Notes: generated by a model from the letters alone, not told the origin. A stretch of DNA of 64,000 bases from Agapetus fuscipes (GCA_951799405.1 OX637342.1:248001-312000); one strand, 5' to 3'; positions 1 through 11,732 are shown, counted from the stretch's first letter. Numbers and translations are program-made.

Positions 1-408
1 GACTTCTCCATGTCTTGGCTGGGATCCTTTATGCCACAGGACAGATGTATTTAGGGTGCAATGCCTAATTTGACACAATAAGCTCCCCGGATAATGGTTC
101 TGAGGTGAAATATTTTATGTGCGCTCACTTTTCCCGCTGCTCCCATGTCTGACCGTCACTTGTGTTTGCATACAATGGCGTATCTACTAAACAACCCACA
201 GACACATACGCAATCTGCCGACTAAATAGTCCATTATATATTTAAGTCGAAGAAAAAAAATACATTAATAAAAATAGTAAAACGAGTTTTATTCTTAACT
301 TGAGTCGTCCTATTTCGAGCGTTTTATTTGTAAGAGAATAACATTTCCAAACTACTAGAGAGGGAACAGCGTCGAAAGCGCTATATAAAGTAAAACTGAA
401 CTGAACTG
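1..408. other. Unassigned AT-rich sequence
   Basis: No gene or family is recognised. A short 'gtcgaaagcgct' string near 371-382 matches one inside the foldback unit at 5520-5620, but the rest of that unit is not visible here. A small (AACTG)n run lies just before the next repeat. Confidence 0.4.
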
Positions 409-805
409 AAGAAATGGCGGTTGATCTGTGATGTTGGCGGCTGGGGTTTGTTAAAGTAAAATTGGTTTTGTGATTTAGTTTTTTATGTCAATGTATATAT
501 TGTTATTTTATTGATTTTAAAAATGTAATTTGTCATGTATGTTCCTTGACTTATAGGTTGTTATGCGGCTGACCACCCATACTGTAAAAAAAATTGGTTC
601 ACTTTGCCAATGTCACCCCTGTTTCAGGGAAGGACGGCAAGAGTTGCAAGGCTTATGTTCATTTGAGATTGGGTTTTTATATTGTAGGTCCACATGCGGC
701 ATGTGTTAGCGCGAAATTATACATATCTGCTTGTGGGAATGCATTTAATATAAATCTTAAATGATATATATCTTTGCAGCTTAGATTAGATTAGATTAGA
801 TTAGA
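409..805 (+). mobile_element. RTE LINE, 5'-truncated 3' end, long-UTR subfamily
   Basis: It begins with the last codons of the RTE reverse transcriptase (KKWRLICDVGG, then stop, about 411-445). The roughly 330-bp 3' UTR follows and ends in (TTAGA)n at 781-805. The UTR is almost the same as the copy at 20249-20532, so the two are probably young. 5' truncation and a pentamer tail are typical of RTE insertions. Confidence 0.85.
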
Positions 806-954
806 AGTAAAAACTATTATTTGTTGTGAATATACAAACCTCTATAACTTTTATTAAAAAATATATAGAAAAAATATATTCATTTACAGCAATACAACTC
901 AAAACTATACGCTTTGCACCAAGACGTCGTTGTGGCTTTGTCAATTGAAATTGC

Positions 955-1198
955 AGGCCATATAGGGTGGATCACATTAAGCAGATGAAACATCGTATCC
1001 TGGAGAAGATTATTCTAGTAATGGATCAGAAAAGCCATAGGACAGTGAGAAGATACAGATTGCTTGACAAAATGCTGGTAAATTCTCATGTAGTAGGAGT
1101 ATGGAGCTGGAGGAGGAAGGAGTTGGAAAGGCTATGGTGGCTGCGGTTGGTCAAGGAGGCTAAAACCCACTCTGTGCCAGTGATGATGATGATAAAAA
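955..1198 (+). mobile_element. LINE C-terminal tail with (ATG)n end
   Basis: The plus strand reads a typical reverse-transcriptase C-terminus (WSWRRKELERLW, LVKEAKTH) and ends in atgatgatgat. The reverse complement of the copies at 1655-1890 and 8587-8840 aligns with it through 'gtaggagtatgg' and 'ttggtcaaggaggc'. It is a decayed 3' fragment with frame breaks. Confidence 0.65.
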
Positions 1199-1200
1199 AG

Positions 1201-1650
1201 AGCAGTTGAAATTACGTCATTTTCTTTCTAAATAATTTTCTAGATCGTCTTGAATTGGATGACTGTGAATAGCGTTGTATTTCATAGCATCCACCTACTA
1301 ACACATAGCTCACACGTTGTTAGAATAATCTGTCTAAACGAAAATATTGACTCATTCTTGATGTTAAATATGGGCAGCTCTCCATTCATAAATGTTTATT
1401 TAATGTTCATAATTCCAATGGGAGTTTCCATAAGTGAAAATGAGCATAAGTTTATTTTTCAATAAACAACAATTGTTATAAATTTCAAAACTTACTCTCG
1501 AATACTTTATTGTTGATAAATAATATCGATACTTTGACTAGAAGTCGTAGCTATATTTTTAAACTGTATTATAATTGAAAAATCTCGGAGCAGGACAATT
1601 TAAATACTCAATTTGAGGTTAATGTTCTTAAGTATGAGGCAAAAATACAG
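1201..1650. other. Unassigned AT-rich sequence
   Basis: No coding, RNA or repeat family is recognised on either strand. The short open frames here have no recognisable motif. Confidence 0.4.
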
Positions 1651-1654
1651 AACC

Positions 1655-1890
1655 TTCATCATCGTCATCACAATCAACCCTGTTAGGGTTGTGGCCTCCT
1701 TGATCAACCGCAGCCACTACTGCCTGTCCAACGTTTTCCTCCTCCAGTTCCATACTCTACCGCACGGCAGCCTACCACTACTCCGTCCAGCCACTTTAAT
1801 CTAGATCTTAATACTGCCCTTCCTCATGTCATTTTTTCTATGCTTTGATGGTCTATAAGTTAGATGTGACTAGCTAAAGCAGTCTGCTGA
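1655..1890 (-). mobile_element. LINE C-terminal tail with (ATG)n end
   Basis: It runs from catcatcgtcatc through 'ctccttgatcaaccg' and 'accgcacggcagcc' to 'ctaaagcagtctgctg'. It matches the copy at 8587-8840 over its length in the same orientation. It is a minus-strand 3' end of the same LINE as 955-1198. Confidence 0.6.
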
Positions 1891-2829
1891 CTTGTATTGC
1901 CTAGAACACATCTACGCTTTAGTAAAGGTCGATAAAACACGCTCTGTGTGAACTCGATTTGTATTTTGACTATTACAAAACTGTATTTCTCTTTCTCTGC
2001 ATGTTTATATTCCAAATAGGATGTGGGACTCTCTCAATCATCTCCAAATCTCCCAGAGACAAGCTGGTGAGGAGTTGGCGTAACGCCTCTGTGTGGGGAG
2101 TTGGCGTAAGGCCTCTGTGTGCGAGGATTCCGGCAACAGTGGGAGCCCCCACCCTGCCGTAGTGCGATTTATTGTATGAGACCGATGTTTGACATTTCCC
2201 ATAAAGGAAGGGCGGTTTGCTGGCTTTGTCACTAGCGAGACATCCACACACAACAGCACACAAGACCTGCGAACCATTAGAGATTTCTTCCGTCTACATA
2301 TATTCTGGAACATTGGCTATCAACTTTTTTAGACCACGGATCACTTTGATCATTATTTTTTAAATGTAAGGAATAAAATTTACTTACACATTTTTGCCTC
2401 ACCGGAAGCACGCATTCTATAATATAATATATAGATAGATAGATCTATAATATACTAGATAGACACCGTGCGAACAGCTCTGGTATTCATATCGTCTTTC
2501 TGTATCTGCGCTCGCAATCAGTTCGCTTCCTGCAATAATACTATTCACATTGCAGTGTTTGCTTTAGTTGCGCCGCGCTCTGTGACCTGGTTATAGTCTA
2601 CCTGAACTGCAAGCATTAAACGTTACTCAATCATAGCGTATTCCCAAACATTTATGACAATAAAAACGATCGCTAGAGTCACAGTTTGAATTTTCCGGCA
2701 TTTTTAGACTCACACGTTTTATTTCATACTCTGGAGAGGCGTTAGTACTGATAGCAAGGCTGAAAAGTAGACACCGCGATGATCGACGCCAAGTGATCAC
2801 ATTTCTAGAGGAGTATTAGTAAATCACCG
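1891..2829. other. Unassigned sequence with a small tandem duplication
   Basis: A 22-25 bp unit beginning 'ggagttggcgtaa' is repeated head to tail at about 2073-2125. 'gttggcgtaaggcc' also occurs in SINE-B, so this may be a rearranged SINE-B scrap. Nothing else is recognised. Confidence 0.35.
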
Positions 2830-2912
2830 GCATCAGTGGAAGAGACGCTGCAAAAGTTCTGTCTACCCCTAGTGGAATCGCAACAGCGTTATAGAAACAG
2901 TTACAGTTACCC
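2830..2912 (+). mobile_element. RTE LINE, short-tail subfamily, 3' end
   Basis: Contains 'ctacccctagtggaatcgc' followed by acagttacagttac. This matches the 3' end at 37780-37840 ('ccacccctagcggaatggcg' plus (TTACAG)n). Only the last codons and a very short 3' UTR remain. Confidence 0.6.
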
Positions 2913-3149
2913 AAAAAAAACAGTTAAAATTTGAATTGTTGTACCTCGTTACTAATGCCTCATCATCCTATCTACTTGGTGCAATTTACTCATCTAGTCC
3001 GCACTGTATCCCAATCACTCCCAGGTCACATATTGCACACCAGAAAGTGTTTAACATCTTAAATAACTCACCAAGTCTTATTTGTATCATTACTGTTTAT
3101 CTGAATAAATTGTCCTTGTGAATCTATGAAATGAACTGTCATGTTGTTG

Positions 3150-3310
3150 CACAACGCGATGCATGGACGGTGTTAACGCAGATGTAGCCAAGGCAGGCAT
3201 ACGTAGCTGGAGAGCAAAGGCGATGAACAGGCGAGAGTGGAGGAGAAACCTGGATTCAGCCAAGGCCACCCAGGGCTGGCGAGCTCATGATAATGATGAG
3301 TGTTGCAGTC
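3150..3310 (+). mobile_element. LINE C-terminal tail remnant
   Basis: The open frame reads MDGVNADV, GIRSWRAKAMNRREWRR and LDSAKATQGW. This is the usual last part of many arthropod reverse transcriptases (W-D-x-V, WR-x-x-A-x-x-R-x-x-W). It ends in atgataatgatgag, as in the (ATG)n-tailed family. No upstream RT domain remains. Confidence 0.6.
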
Positions 3311-5284
3311 ACTCGTGTGGCTTATACTGCAGTGTTTATGTGACTGAACTGAAAAGTGAGTAATTGCTTTGAATCACCATCGTTTGAGGTAATTCTATAC
3401 ACCTATAGCTTTTCATTTTTCAGAGACTGCTCTACAAAATTATGCATCTTTGAAAAAAAAGATAAATAAACAATACTGCATATATTTACGCATGAATTAG
3501 ACAAAAAAAATGTAGAAAATTTGTTCGGCTAGTAGAGCTATTCCTAGGCTGCGTAGGTACTTATATTCTCCATCGTGCATAATTAAGTGACCGTAGTATT
3601 CTGACGCCAGTGTAAAAATAAGCCCACAAACACACATAAAATCAAGAGTAGGAATTTAAAAATCCTAACATATATCAAGGGTTTTTACAGCTTGAGTTTG
3701 TTCTTAGTACATGCTGAACAATGTCAGTTTGGTTTTCTAAATACAAGTGATGAGAGAAGACAAAGCGTGCATGAGCTTTATTCGTCAGATGAACACACGA
3801 GTGTTATAACACGCAGCTGATATAAAGATGCGATGACGTCCACAAGCCATGCGGCCGCTCTTCTCAGATAAAATATTAATTCAATCTGTGTGGAGTTTAA
3901 TATAGTAAGAGAGCCGTTTTGACATTAAGCTATACAGCGAGCGACCATTTTCGACAAACCGATTTGTCTTTGTTCATAGCCGAGCCTAAACAAAGAGGCG
4001 TGTTGACGTTTTCCATTTGATTTCGTTTTTTCTTCTTGTTCGTTACAAATGGCTCTGCCTGAAAGCCCGCTGACAATATTAATACAGTGCTGTGCGGAGA
4101 CGAGAGACGGCTGGAGTATCTTGATCTCACGAGGAGGGACATCCTATTCCATGGGAAGATACTAAAAAACGGATCGTCTTTTGTGTCTACACTTTCTTAA
4201 ATAAATGTCTTTTGTCTTGTTCATAATAGGCACATTATAAATTCCTAATTTATTGAGTTCTCGTATATAATATTAGGACTATAATGTGAATTCGTAAGAG
4301 TGTGGTTTTCAACTATAAGTCTTTTTTGAAGTTCTAGGCTTAAAGCAAAAAACCACTAGAATTTGTTTGCAGAACTAAATTTCTTCTTCTTTTTTTTTGA
4401 TAAAAATATTTCATTTTGTGATGCACAAAAAAAATAGATATCGGCTAAAGAAATCTGAGATTAAGTTGCCCAGATTTTTTTCACTTTTTCTAGCTGAACA
4501 ATTGACATTTTGCTGACTACAATTTGTGCAAGTCTTTCATAACTCCTTAAACTCACCTCTTAGATCTGCTCCATCTCCTTGTCCTCCATTTTGCAAACTT
4601 TTTGGATAAAACCATTGCGAATACGATATCGCAATGTTTTGCTTGTGTTCATTTCCTAAGTAATAAAAAAATGATCACTTCGATTAGAAAAAAAATTAAC
4701 TTATTAGCAATTTAGCGATGACATGTTTTGTTTGGTATTCCTGCTGTTTTAACACCTTAGTACGCCATCCATGTCCCTGCGTGGAAGCAACATGTGAGCA
4801 AGTTAATCCCACTTTTGTGTTTCCTTGACGGACGACTGCAGATGTCTCTGTCAGGAGTCAGGACTGTGAATCCCATTTCGTTTGAATGCTGCCGGCTACA
4901 TCTTGTAAATGCGTCCGACATTCAACAATTTGGTCCTTTGGTGCATTTCGCAAATAAATGTATCGGGAATGCCGCGTAGCTGCTTGTGTAGTAGGTTATA
5001 AGCTGCGTTGTCCAGCAAGATGAATACTTTAACGAGATGTCGGAGCTCCGAGGGAGAGTGATGAGACGAGAGCCAAGGGAAGACACGACAGCTCAGAGGT
5101 TGCATCATGCGCACACTTGAGACATAAAATACTATTTCAAGGAAAAGCAATATTTTCTGGCGTCTCTTTATGATTATCTTGTCATCCTGTTTTCTCAAAT
5201 TGAGTTTTGTATTTTTAATCTATCCTTTTTGTATCTCCTTTTCTAAAAATTAAAAAAAAACAGTAACATACCATTATTAATGTT
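3311..5284. other. Unassigned sequence
   Basis: About 2 kb without a recognised gene or repeat. It has several homopolymer T/A runs (for example 4385-4400). A 100-residue minus frame at 4896-5198 has no convincing family match; see the rejected list. Confidence 0.35.
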
Positions 5285-5620
5285 AAAATAAAACACAATT
5301 TGTTTCTTTACGAGTTGATTTATTTTCTCGAGCACTTTCGATGTTATCACACCATTATCAAGAGAAAATCAACTCGTGAAAAAAAACTTAATGGTTTTTT
5401 TTACATTATTAATATACAATGAAACTTCACAATGCCAATACACCAACCCTGAAACATTTAATAACATTCCATTTTATGCGATTATATGGAAAAAAATAAT
5501 AACCTGTGTGTTATAAAATTTGACGTTTTGCTTTATGACATTAATAATATGGTAAGCTCCAGATGATGACTTGATAACGGTCGAAAGCGCTCCTTCCTAT
5601 CCAAAAAAAAAAAATTCACC
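5285..5620. repeat. Paired foldback units with hammerhead-like core (degenerate)
   Basis: A minus-strand unit (about 5300-5395) reads ttgataatggtg, a loop, then atcgaaagtgctc. It lies between an inverted repeat: 'cgagttgatt' at 5311 and 'aatcaactcg' near 5375. A plus-strand unit (about 5550-5610) reads cagatgatgac, then ggtcgaaagcgctcc. The two units face each other, as in the better-kept palindrome at 33825-34078. Confidence 0.4.
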
Positions 5621-6347
5621 CCGTAAATATGCAAACATTAGAAAAATTTAAATATATATTTGTACACATTGTTTAGGCAACACCATGCGTGTCAAGAAAC
5701 GCACCAGCTTTTTACTACGAAGCAACGTCCAAGAGTTGATCGGCTTGTACAAAAGCCAAGTCCCTGCATCCTCTATGCGTATTTCATAGCCCACGCAGAT
5801 AGTCTGGAGCGGCTCCCACCCCTAAACAAATGTCGGTTGTAAATTCTTACAGTCCGCAGTTGACAGAAAATTTAAACATGATATTAATATAACTCAACCT
5901 CGCCGCGCCGGCTGATGGATTTCTGGAAGAGAACATCTAAATTACTGAATATATGTTTGCTGGTTTACTGCTACTAAATGTCTCGGGTAAAGAGTTAATA
6001 TTTGTTTTGAGCATTACATGAAATAGATGTCATGTGCTGGGAATACACGAGCGTTAAATGCATCCTAAAGCTGAGTTCTAAGTTACTGGTACAGTTATGG
6101 GCAAGTTACTCTTGGGTGAGTACCTACTGCCTATATATGTTAGTGTTTTATGCAAACATATGTAAGATATAAATATTCGTCATTAATTTATATGATTCTT
6201 TTAACTAACCCTGAAAGGTTAAAGACTAGACAGAAAAAAATATGATAATATGAAATGTGAGCTTCTCAATCTCAGCTCCTTTTTTTCTTAATACTCGTTT
6301 ATTGAACGTGTACATTCTTGACACTTGCACTTTAATAATTTTGTACA
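5621..6347. other. Unassigned sequence
   Basis: Nothing recognised. The open frame at 5660-5842 has no motif. Confidence 0.35.
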
Positions 6348-6615
6348 ATCTAATCTAATCTAATCTAAGCTGCAAAGATATATATCATTAAAGATTTATA
6401 TTAAATGCATTCCCACAAACAGACATGTATAATTTCGCGCTAACACATGCCGCATGTGGACCTAAAATATAAAAACCCAATCTCAAATGAACATAAGCCC
6501 TGCAACTCTTGCCGTCCTTCCCTGAAACAGGGGTGACATTGGCAAAGTGAACAATTTTTTACAGTATGGGTGGTCAGCCGCATACCAACCTATAAGTCAA
6601 GGAACTACAATCATA
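6348..6615 (-). mobile_element. RTE LINE 3' UTR, long-UTR subfamily
   Basis: On the plus strand it starts with the inverted tail (taatc)n at 6350-6368. It then reads 'gctgcaaagatatatatc', 'cattcccacaaacagac', 'cctgaaacaggggtgac' and 'ggtggtcagccgcata', the exact complement of the plus-strand copies. An ATACAA-rich simple repeat (about 6600-6690) follows inside or beside it. Confidence 0.85.
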
Positions 6616-6776
6616 ACAAATATACATCAAATACAAATACAAATATACAACAAAAATACATCAATACAATATACAACAAATATACATCATAACAGGCTGC
6701 TAAGAAAACGTATACAAAACATACAATATTTCATCGTTTGCAATATAAATATTTTAGATTTTTTTTTTAAATAAAT

Positions 6777-6975
6777 TTTTGAAGAGGAATGCAATTCACC
6801 AACCTATTTTGCCTGTTCAGTTGTCTTCATGCGAAAGCAGAAGCTTGTGTGCATACAACGACATCTGAACCAGGGTCAGTGTTATGGTCAAAAGGGCCAG
6901 CCGTGGCTCGAACCAACGTTATCTGAACCAAATACGCTAGCTGAACAAGCGTCTTGACCGCCGTGGCCATAGCAC
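6777..6975 (-). mobile_element. SINE-C (tRNA-derived)
   Basis: The reverse complement gives 'aacgttggttcgagcc' (B-box-like), then gaccctggttcag, and ends 'ggttggtgaattgcattcc' plus tcttca and an A-rich tail. It matches 18550-18830. The head resembles a Leu/Ser-type tRNA D arm. The body is diverged in the middle. Confidence 0.6.
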
Positions 6976-7787
6976 ATCATAGACTTCTAGATTTCATTTT
7001 CGATCGGTTTCTTGACCTTGTTCTGTAATTATTTCCAGCCATCTTTGAACAGATTTTTATAATATGAGAGGTCAGCCTCATTGTGACTTATTTGTCTAAG
7101 AGCAAGAAAACACAATAAATCAAATACATTTATTCTTCTTTTTCTTCCTGTACCCCTTCAGTGAAGATTGGCGATCATTATAGCAATTGACACCTTCAAT
7201 TCTGCGGCAGTAGAATGTGCTTCTACCAAACCACTGTCTCAGGGCTTCAACAAACATACTTTCGTTCAATTTGGATATCTTTTATCAATTATGCAGTTTT
7301 CTCTCAATTCTTTCTTGTGTGATGAGATGCATGCATTTTCTGGTAAATAAAAAAACAATGAAATAAATTTGAATTTGAAATATGACAACATGCTGCCAGG
7401 ATTGTGTATGCAATCGTACAATTCACTTACTTTCCCAGATTTGTTTGGGTAAACTAATGAAACTTGCAAGTTATTCACACGTTGTTATTGCAGCTCTGCT
7501 AAAGTTTATAGTTGGGAGCCTAGTTGGCAACTCTCTCCCGACACCTGTCACCCCCAGGTGTTATAATGGGAACTGGAAGACGCGGAAACTGACAGTACTC
7601 GTGACGCGAACTTTCGTATGAAAGTACCAAACATCTGCCCGGCTGTACGCTCAGAGTTAATCCAATACTCGTGTTCCGTGTTTTGTAAGCAATGAGTTTC
7701 GATCAAAGTTTGCTGGAAATGAAATCGTTTTATGTCCATCACGCTTATCCCCACTACAATTCCCTTAAGAAAACAGATCACTCCCAT
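6976..7787. other. Unassigned sequence
   Basis: No recognisable gene or repeat. The short open frames on both strands have no known motif. Confidence 0.35.
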
Positions 7788-8032
7788 AATAATAATCTAA
7801 GTTCCAAAGATAATAATTTATTAACATTTCAGACTCATATTTTATACACACCGACAAACAGACACGTTTAACAACTTACACATGCTGCGCGTTTACTTAT
7901 AAAAAAACATCACATGGATATAAACCTTGCAACTCCTTCCACCCTTTTCAGAAACAGGGGTGGCATTTGCAAAGGTGAATTTTACAGCATAAGAACCAGC
8001 CTCATACCAACCTATTAGTCTAGGAACACGTG
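7788..8032 (-). mobile_element. RTE LINE 3' UTR, diverged copy
   Basis: The inverted tail 'aataatctaag' is followed by 'cagacacg', 'acacatgctgcgcg', 'ccttgcaactcctt', 'aaacaggggtggcat' and 'ccaacctattagtc' in UTR order. It is more diverged than the copy at 6348. Confidence 0.7.
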
Positions 8033-8586
8033 ATGCGATGTTGATAAAACTGTTATGACTGTTACAAAAAGAAAAAGTAAAAGCTCATCGCAGTTATGAG
8101 TGAACCATCCGGAAACTCCAGCTCCGATAAACCACTACAACAGATTCCAGAAAGTAGCTCTCCAATACAACCGTTTGTTCATGGGAAAGTACAAGACTTA
8201 CCGAAATCAATTCAGATTTCCTCATATTGTGGGTAAGCCTGCAGAATGTGAAGGGAGAACCTGCGCGTGTCTGCTTAAGTGTGTGCATGGAGAGTGAGCC
8301 TCAAGCATGAACATATCCCTGCAACTAAGATCATTGAGTTTATATGGGATTTCCATTCCCCGGCCCTGCACTTCCTGCAATACTCCCTCCTGGAGAGCTG
8401 GATAAATGTTTGCTGTCTGCTCGCGGAAAAATGCAACAGTGAATATTTAGGAATATGGAATATCGCAGCAGGCAAACGCAAACACTTCATACTCAGGGCG
8501 CTGCAATTTTGCGAGACAAACATTGAACCCCTCACAAAAACTGCATTTGAAATTAAAAAATATTTTTCTCGAGCATTCGGTTTATT
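8033..8586. other. Unassigned sequence holding a short dispersed repeat
   Basis: About 60 bp at 8105-8165 ('atccggaaactccagctcc' to 'gtagctctccaa') recurs at 43988-44052. The 150-residue plus frame at 8279-8731 runs into a LINE tail and has an opposing open frame, so it is not supported as a gene. Confidence 0.35.
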
Positions 8587-8840
8587 TATCATCATCATCA
8601 TACTCAAGACCACAATAAGCCGGGCTGGTATTGGTCTCCTTGATCAACCGCTGCCTGTCCAACGCCTTCCGCCTTCAGTCCCATACTCCTACCGCACGGC
8701 AGTCTGCCACCACTACGTCCAGCCACCTTAATCTTCCCACTGTCCTGGATCCTTTGGTCCATCATCGTATTTATCTTTCCTTGGCTCCCATGGTCCATTC
8801 GCTGGATGTGACCCAGCCAATGTATTTGGCTGACCTTTAT
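8587..8840 (-). mobile_element. LINE C-terminal tail with (ATG)n end
   Basis: The minus-strand frame reads IHWLGHIQRMDHGS, the classic W-x-G-H-x-x-R-M motif near the C-terminus of arthropod LINE polymerases. A frame-shifted tail follows. The plus-strand edge is catcatcatcat. It is the clearest copy of this family in the window. Confidence 0.7.
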
Positions 8841-9149
8841 AGATAAAAGTACATTCATGTCTTTGTACTAGTCGTATATTTAAGAATTTTAGGTAAATGA
8901 CAGAGACATATTGATATAGAAAGTAGTGTGAAAAAACTTACAGAGACTGTGACCACCTTTTACGGAAAAGCAAAAGTGTTCCAGTTACAACACATGCAAT
9001 AAAACTAAATGTGCACAAATGTCGGTAAAATATAAATTAATCCATTAATTTTCATACGTATCCCAATAATTAAATATATTTACGACTCGCATTCACACTA
9101 ATCCTCACCTTAACACCACACGCTGGATGCGAATTTCTAATCAAAAACG
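8841..9149. other. Unassigned AT-rich sequence
   Basis: Nothing recognised. Confidence 0.35.
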
Positions 9150-9345
9150 GTCATTAGTGTAATGGTTGGAGCTTACGCGTGCATTCCCATAACAAAGAGA
9201 CACCATTGCAGAAATCAGGCCCGGCCTTCCCTTAATCCTGGTTCGCGCGTTCAGGTTCCCTCCACGGAGGTCAGCGCGTTAAAAAGGGACTCCCCTTATG
9301 AACTGTCCGCCGTGCTTTACTGTCTCCTAGAGCGCGCTCAGACCA
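9150..9345 (+). repeat. Possible degenerate tRNA-like SINE
   Basis: 'tcattagtgtaatggttgg' resembles a tRNA A-box region, and 'ggttcgcgcgttc' about 80 bp later is B-box-like. This GC-richer block stands out from its AT-rich flanks. No second copy was found in the window, so the call is weak. Confidence 0.2.
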
Positions 9346-10023
9346 GGTTAGTACTAAAATGTATATCTTTTTATTTTCATACCAATACGAGTATTCCACT
9401 TTCTTGATTCAACATTCAAGACAAGTGCACACCCAAAAATAAAACTAAAATCAGTAAAAAAAATGTTTCATATTGGAGTAGGTTTTTAAAAAAATACTAA
9501 GATGTCTTTTATAATATATATTACTTGCATGTAATACTAGGAGCATCCGGGTGTTCCACTACGCCTTTTGAACATGACCAGGCAGCAGGTACTGTTTTTG
9601 TTTCTAAATCGATCAACGTAGGTACAGCTTTATAGTAACAATACTAAAAATATTGTCATGAAAATTTGACTAGAGTCCTTCCAAAATCAGTTAAAGAGTC
9701 TTCAGGTAACATGCATGGATTTCATGATATTAATTGATCTTTGGATAGCAAGAAAAAAATACCAGCAACGCAAGAAAAAAAACTCACCGAAGTATAAATA
9801 TTTTTTAATTTATAGGAGTCCTGTGTATGCTTTATAATAAATAATTACTTACCTACCATTGTCAACAAATACATGTTTATATATTTTATTATTTATTTAT
9901 TTATTTATTATCTATTTATTTATTATTTATTATCAATTTTCGTTATAGGTGATACATAGTTAAATTTAATATTTTGGGGCAAGTAAAGTGTAACCAATAG
10001 TAAGAAATATAACGCATCCTCAC
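9346..10023. repeat. AT-rich sequence with (TTTA)n simple repeat
   Basis: A degenerate (TTTA)n / (TTATT)n run occupies about 9883-9935. The rest holds no recognised gene or repeat. Confidence 0.5.
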
Positions 10024-10244
10024 CAGGTCCAGATTAAGGGTGGTTCGAGATTTGGGGCCAAACCAGAGCCCCCGCGTCCTGGGGACGTTTTATAAAAATA
10101 TTTTTAAATAGCTTTTTTTTACTCTCGTTGTTTATACTCGTTTTTTATAGTAAGCGAGGAAGAAGGGGTAGGAGTAAGGGAGAAAGGAGTTGAGGTCTCT
10201 CATGACTAATTCACCTGGGCCCCAGGGGTATTAATCTGGGCCTG
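10024..10244. mobile_element. MITE with CAGGYCC terminal inverted repeats, copy 1
   Basis: The left end CAGGTCCAGATTAA mirrors the right end TTAATCTGGGCCTG. The subterminal regions contain GGGGCC and 'cccccgcgtcc' strings shared with 12221-12544. At 221 bp it has no coding capacity. The ends resemble hAT-type elements, but no clear 8-bp target duplication is seen. Confidence 0.55.
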
Positions 10245-10366
10245 GCTGCACTTTTAGCAAATATCAGCTTGATAGCAAATGCGTCTTGATTGAGAAATAT
10301 GCACGACTAGTGACGATCAAGCATGTAGAGGGTTCTTAATTTTATCAATTTATCTTCGTATTGAAT

Positions 10367-10905
10367 GTCCGGTTGACAGCGCAGTTGGTAACCTGCTTGC
10401 ATTCCATGCATAAGAGCTCGCGTTAGAATCCCACCAAGGGTAGGATTCTTCAGGATCAGAAAGAATTTCCCGTTTAGGTGTTAATTTCAAACCCATAATA
10501 AAATACCTGCTAGGCTTACTCAGCCTTTATAAAAAATGAGTGTCAGCTCCCCCGGGAGCTGGGTAACAACCATTTGATGATGAAGATGATGATGATGATG
10601 GAAGATTTATTTCCTGTGGCGCCATTAAATGGTCCAGGACCATCTCAAGGGCGCCATGGCTTCTGGAGAACAGCAGTGTCCTTCAGTCCCTTTCTGAAGG
10701 TGGTGGTAGGCTGGTTCACGCAAACACCGGTCTTTTAGGCAGTATGACTTTATTGACAGCAGTGAGGGCAGAGCGCAGTGGTTGGCGTAAGCCCCGGTCC
10801 CCTTACATGTAAAAATAAATAGATTCGAATTGCTACATGTGACCTTTTTGGGGAGAACGCGGCAAGAAGTTACATTATATTTTTAGCTTAGAAACGTTCG
10901 TACCA
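10367..10905 (+). mobile_element. SINE-B, interrupted by an insertion
   Basis: The tRNA-like head ('cagcgcagttggtaacctg', B box 'gttagaatccc') and body run to 'cgggagctgggtaac' near 10565. The sequence resumes at about 10779 with 'agtggttggcgtaag' and ends 'cggcaagaagttacatta'. About 215 bp of foreign sequence splits it. It is diverged from the intact copies. Confidence 0.7.
10566..10778 (-). mobile_element. (CATC)n-tailed retroelement fragment inside SINE-B
   Basis: On the minus strand the insert ends in catcatcatcatc, suggesting a LINE-type 3' end. A short frame reads TTTFRKGLKDTAVLQKPW before a stop. It interrupts a SINE-B in antisense, so it arrived later. The family is not identified. 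Confidence 0.4.
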
Positions 10906-11289
10906 CCGTGATGATTTGTATTTTGAGTTCGGCGACAAGGAAAATAAATTTGGTGCTTTTTCCAAACAACAGCTGACTTTGGTTCTTTAGTGGGACGATA
11001 TCAACTGTTGATCTCTTTGACCAGCTTGAAATAAGTAAACGATGTGAGATATCAACCATTATCGTTAAGACACACCCCCAACCAATCACAGTGAGAGAAA
11101 GTCGCTGAGCAAGAGAAAGTACTTAAATAGAATCTCAATCGCGCTATGAGCAGTCTGTGCCGGATGACGGCAAGTGTTCGGTATCTTCGAGCTCGATTTC
11201 GTAAATTTTTTTTTTTCAACACGTTTTTTTTTAATTTCGAAAAGTGATATAAAATGAAAAAGTTTAAACGATAAATCAAATTGCGTTAA
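10906..11289. other. Unassigned sequence with a promoter-like stretch
   Basis: A TATA-like 'cttaaatag' (about 11129) lies 25-30 bp before 'gagcagtctg', an initiator-like string. No transcript or coding exon can be tied to it. TTTT runs follow. Confidence 0.2.
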
Positions 11290-11728
11290 GGCGTGTTATA
11301 AAGCTAAATCTGCCATTTTTGTTTCTTACACTTTATGGTCTTAGCAAAATAGTTACAGCAATGAAAAATCACAAGTATTTTTATTAATTTTTTATCTTAA
11401 TTATAAAACTTGAACAAAATATATAACTTAAGAATTGCCACCACAAAAAAATATTTTAAAAAAACGCGTGTTTTTTACATTTTTAGCTTTTTTTTCGTGT
11501 GTGCTGTATTTTGGATTTTTTTTTTGCTTTTTAATTACAGAACTATATATTTTTAAGGTTCCGTACTTTAAATTTTTTTTATAATGTCAATATTTTTTGA
11601 GAAAATATGGAAAAACTGTGTTCTTGGATTTAATTAAAAATTAATTCATTTAGTAGTTTCTGTAACTATTTTTCTATGAACATAAAGTGTAAGAAACATA
11701 AATGGCAGATTTAGCTTTATAACACGCC
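11290..11728. mobile_element. MITE with 48-bp inverted repeats flanked by TTAA
   Basis: The left TIR (11290-11337, starting ggcgtgttataaagctaaat) and right TIR (11681-11728) are inverted copies differing at about one base. TTAA occurs directly outside each end (11286-11289, 11729-11732), as expected for piggyBac-type target duplication. The 340-bp interior is AT-rich and non-coding. The near-perfect TIRs suggest a fairly young insertion. Confidence 0.75.
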
Positions 11729-11732
11729 TTAA

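Noticed and set aside
781..805. (TTAGA)n as telomeric repeat
   Set aside because: The insect telomere unit is TTAGG, and these runs are short tails at the 3' ends of RTE copies.
4896..5198. Minus frame with KVFILLDNAAYN, reminiscent of a pogo/jerky transposase DDE block
   Set aside because: Only one short block fits; flanking conserved blocks are missing or in the wrong order.
8279..8731. 150-codon plus-strand open frame
   Set aside because: Its 3' third is antisense LINE tail, an opposing frame covers the same stretch, and no motif was found.
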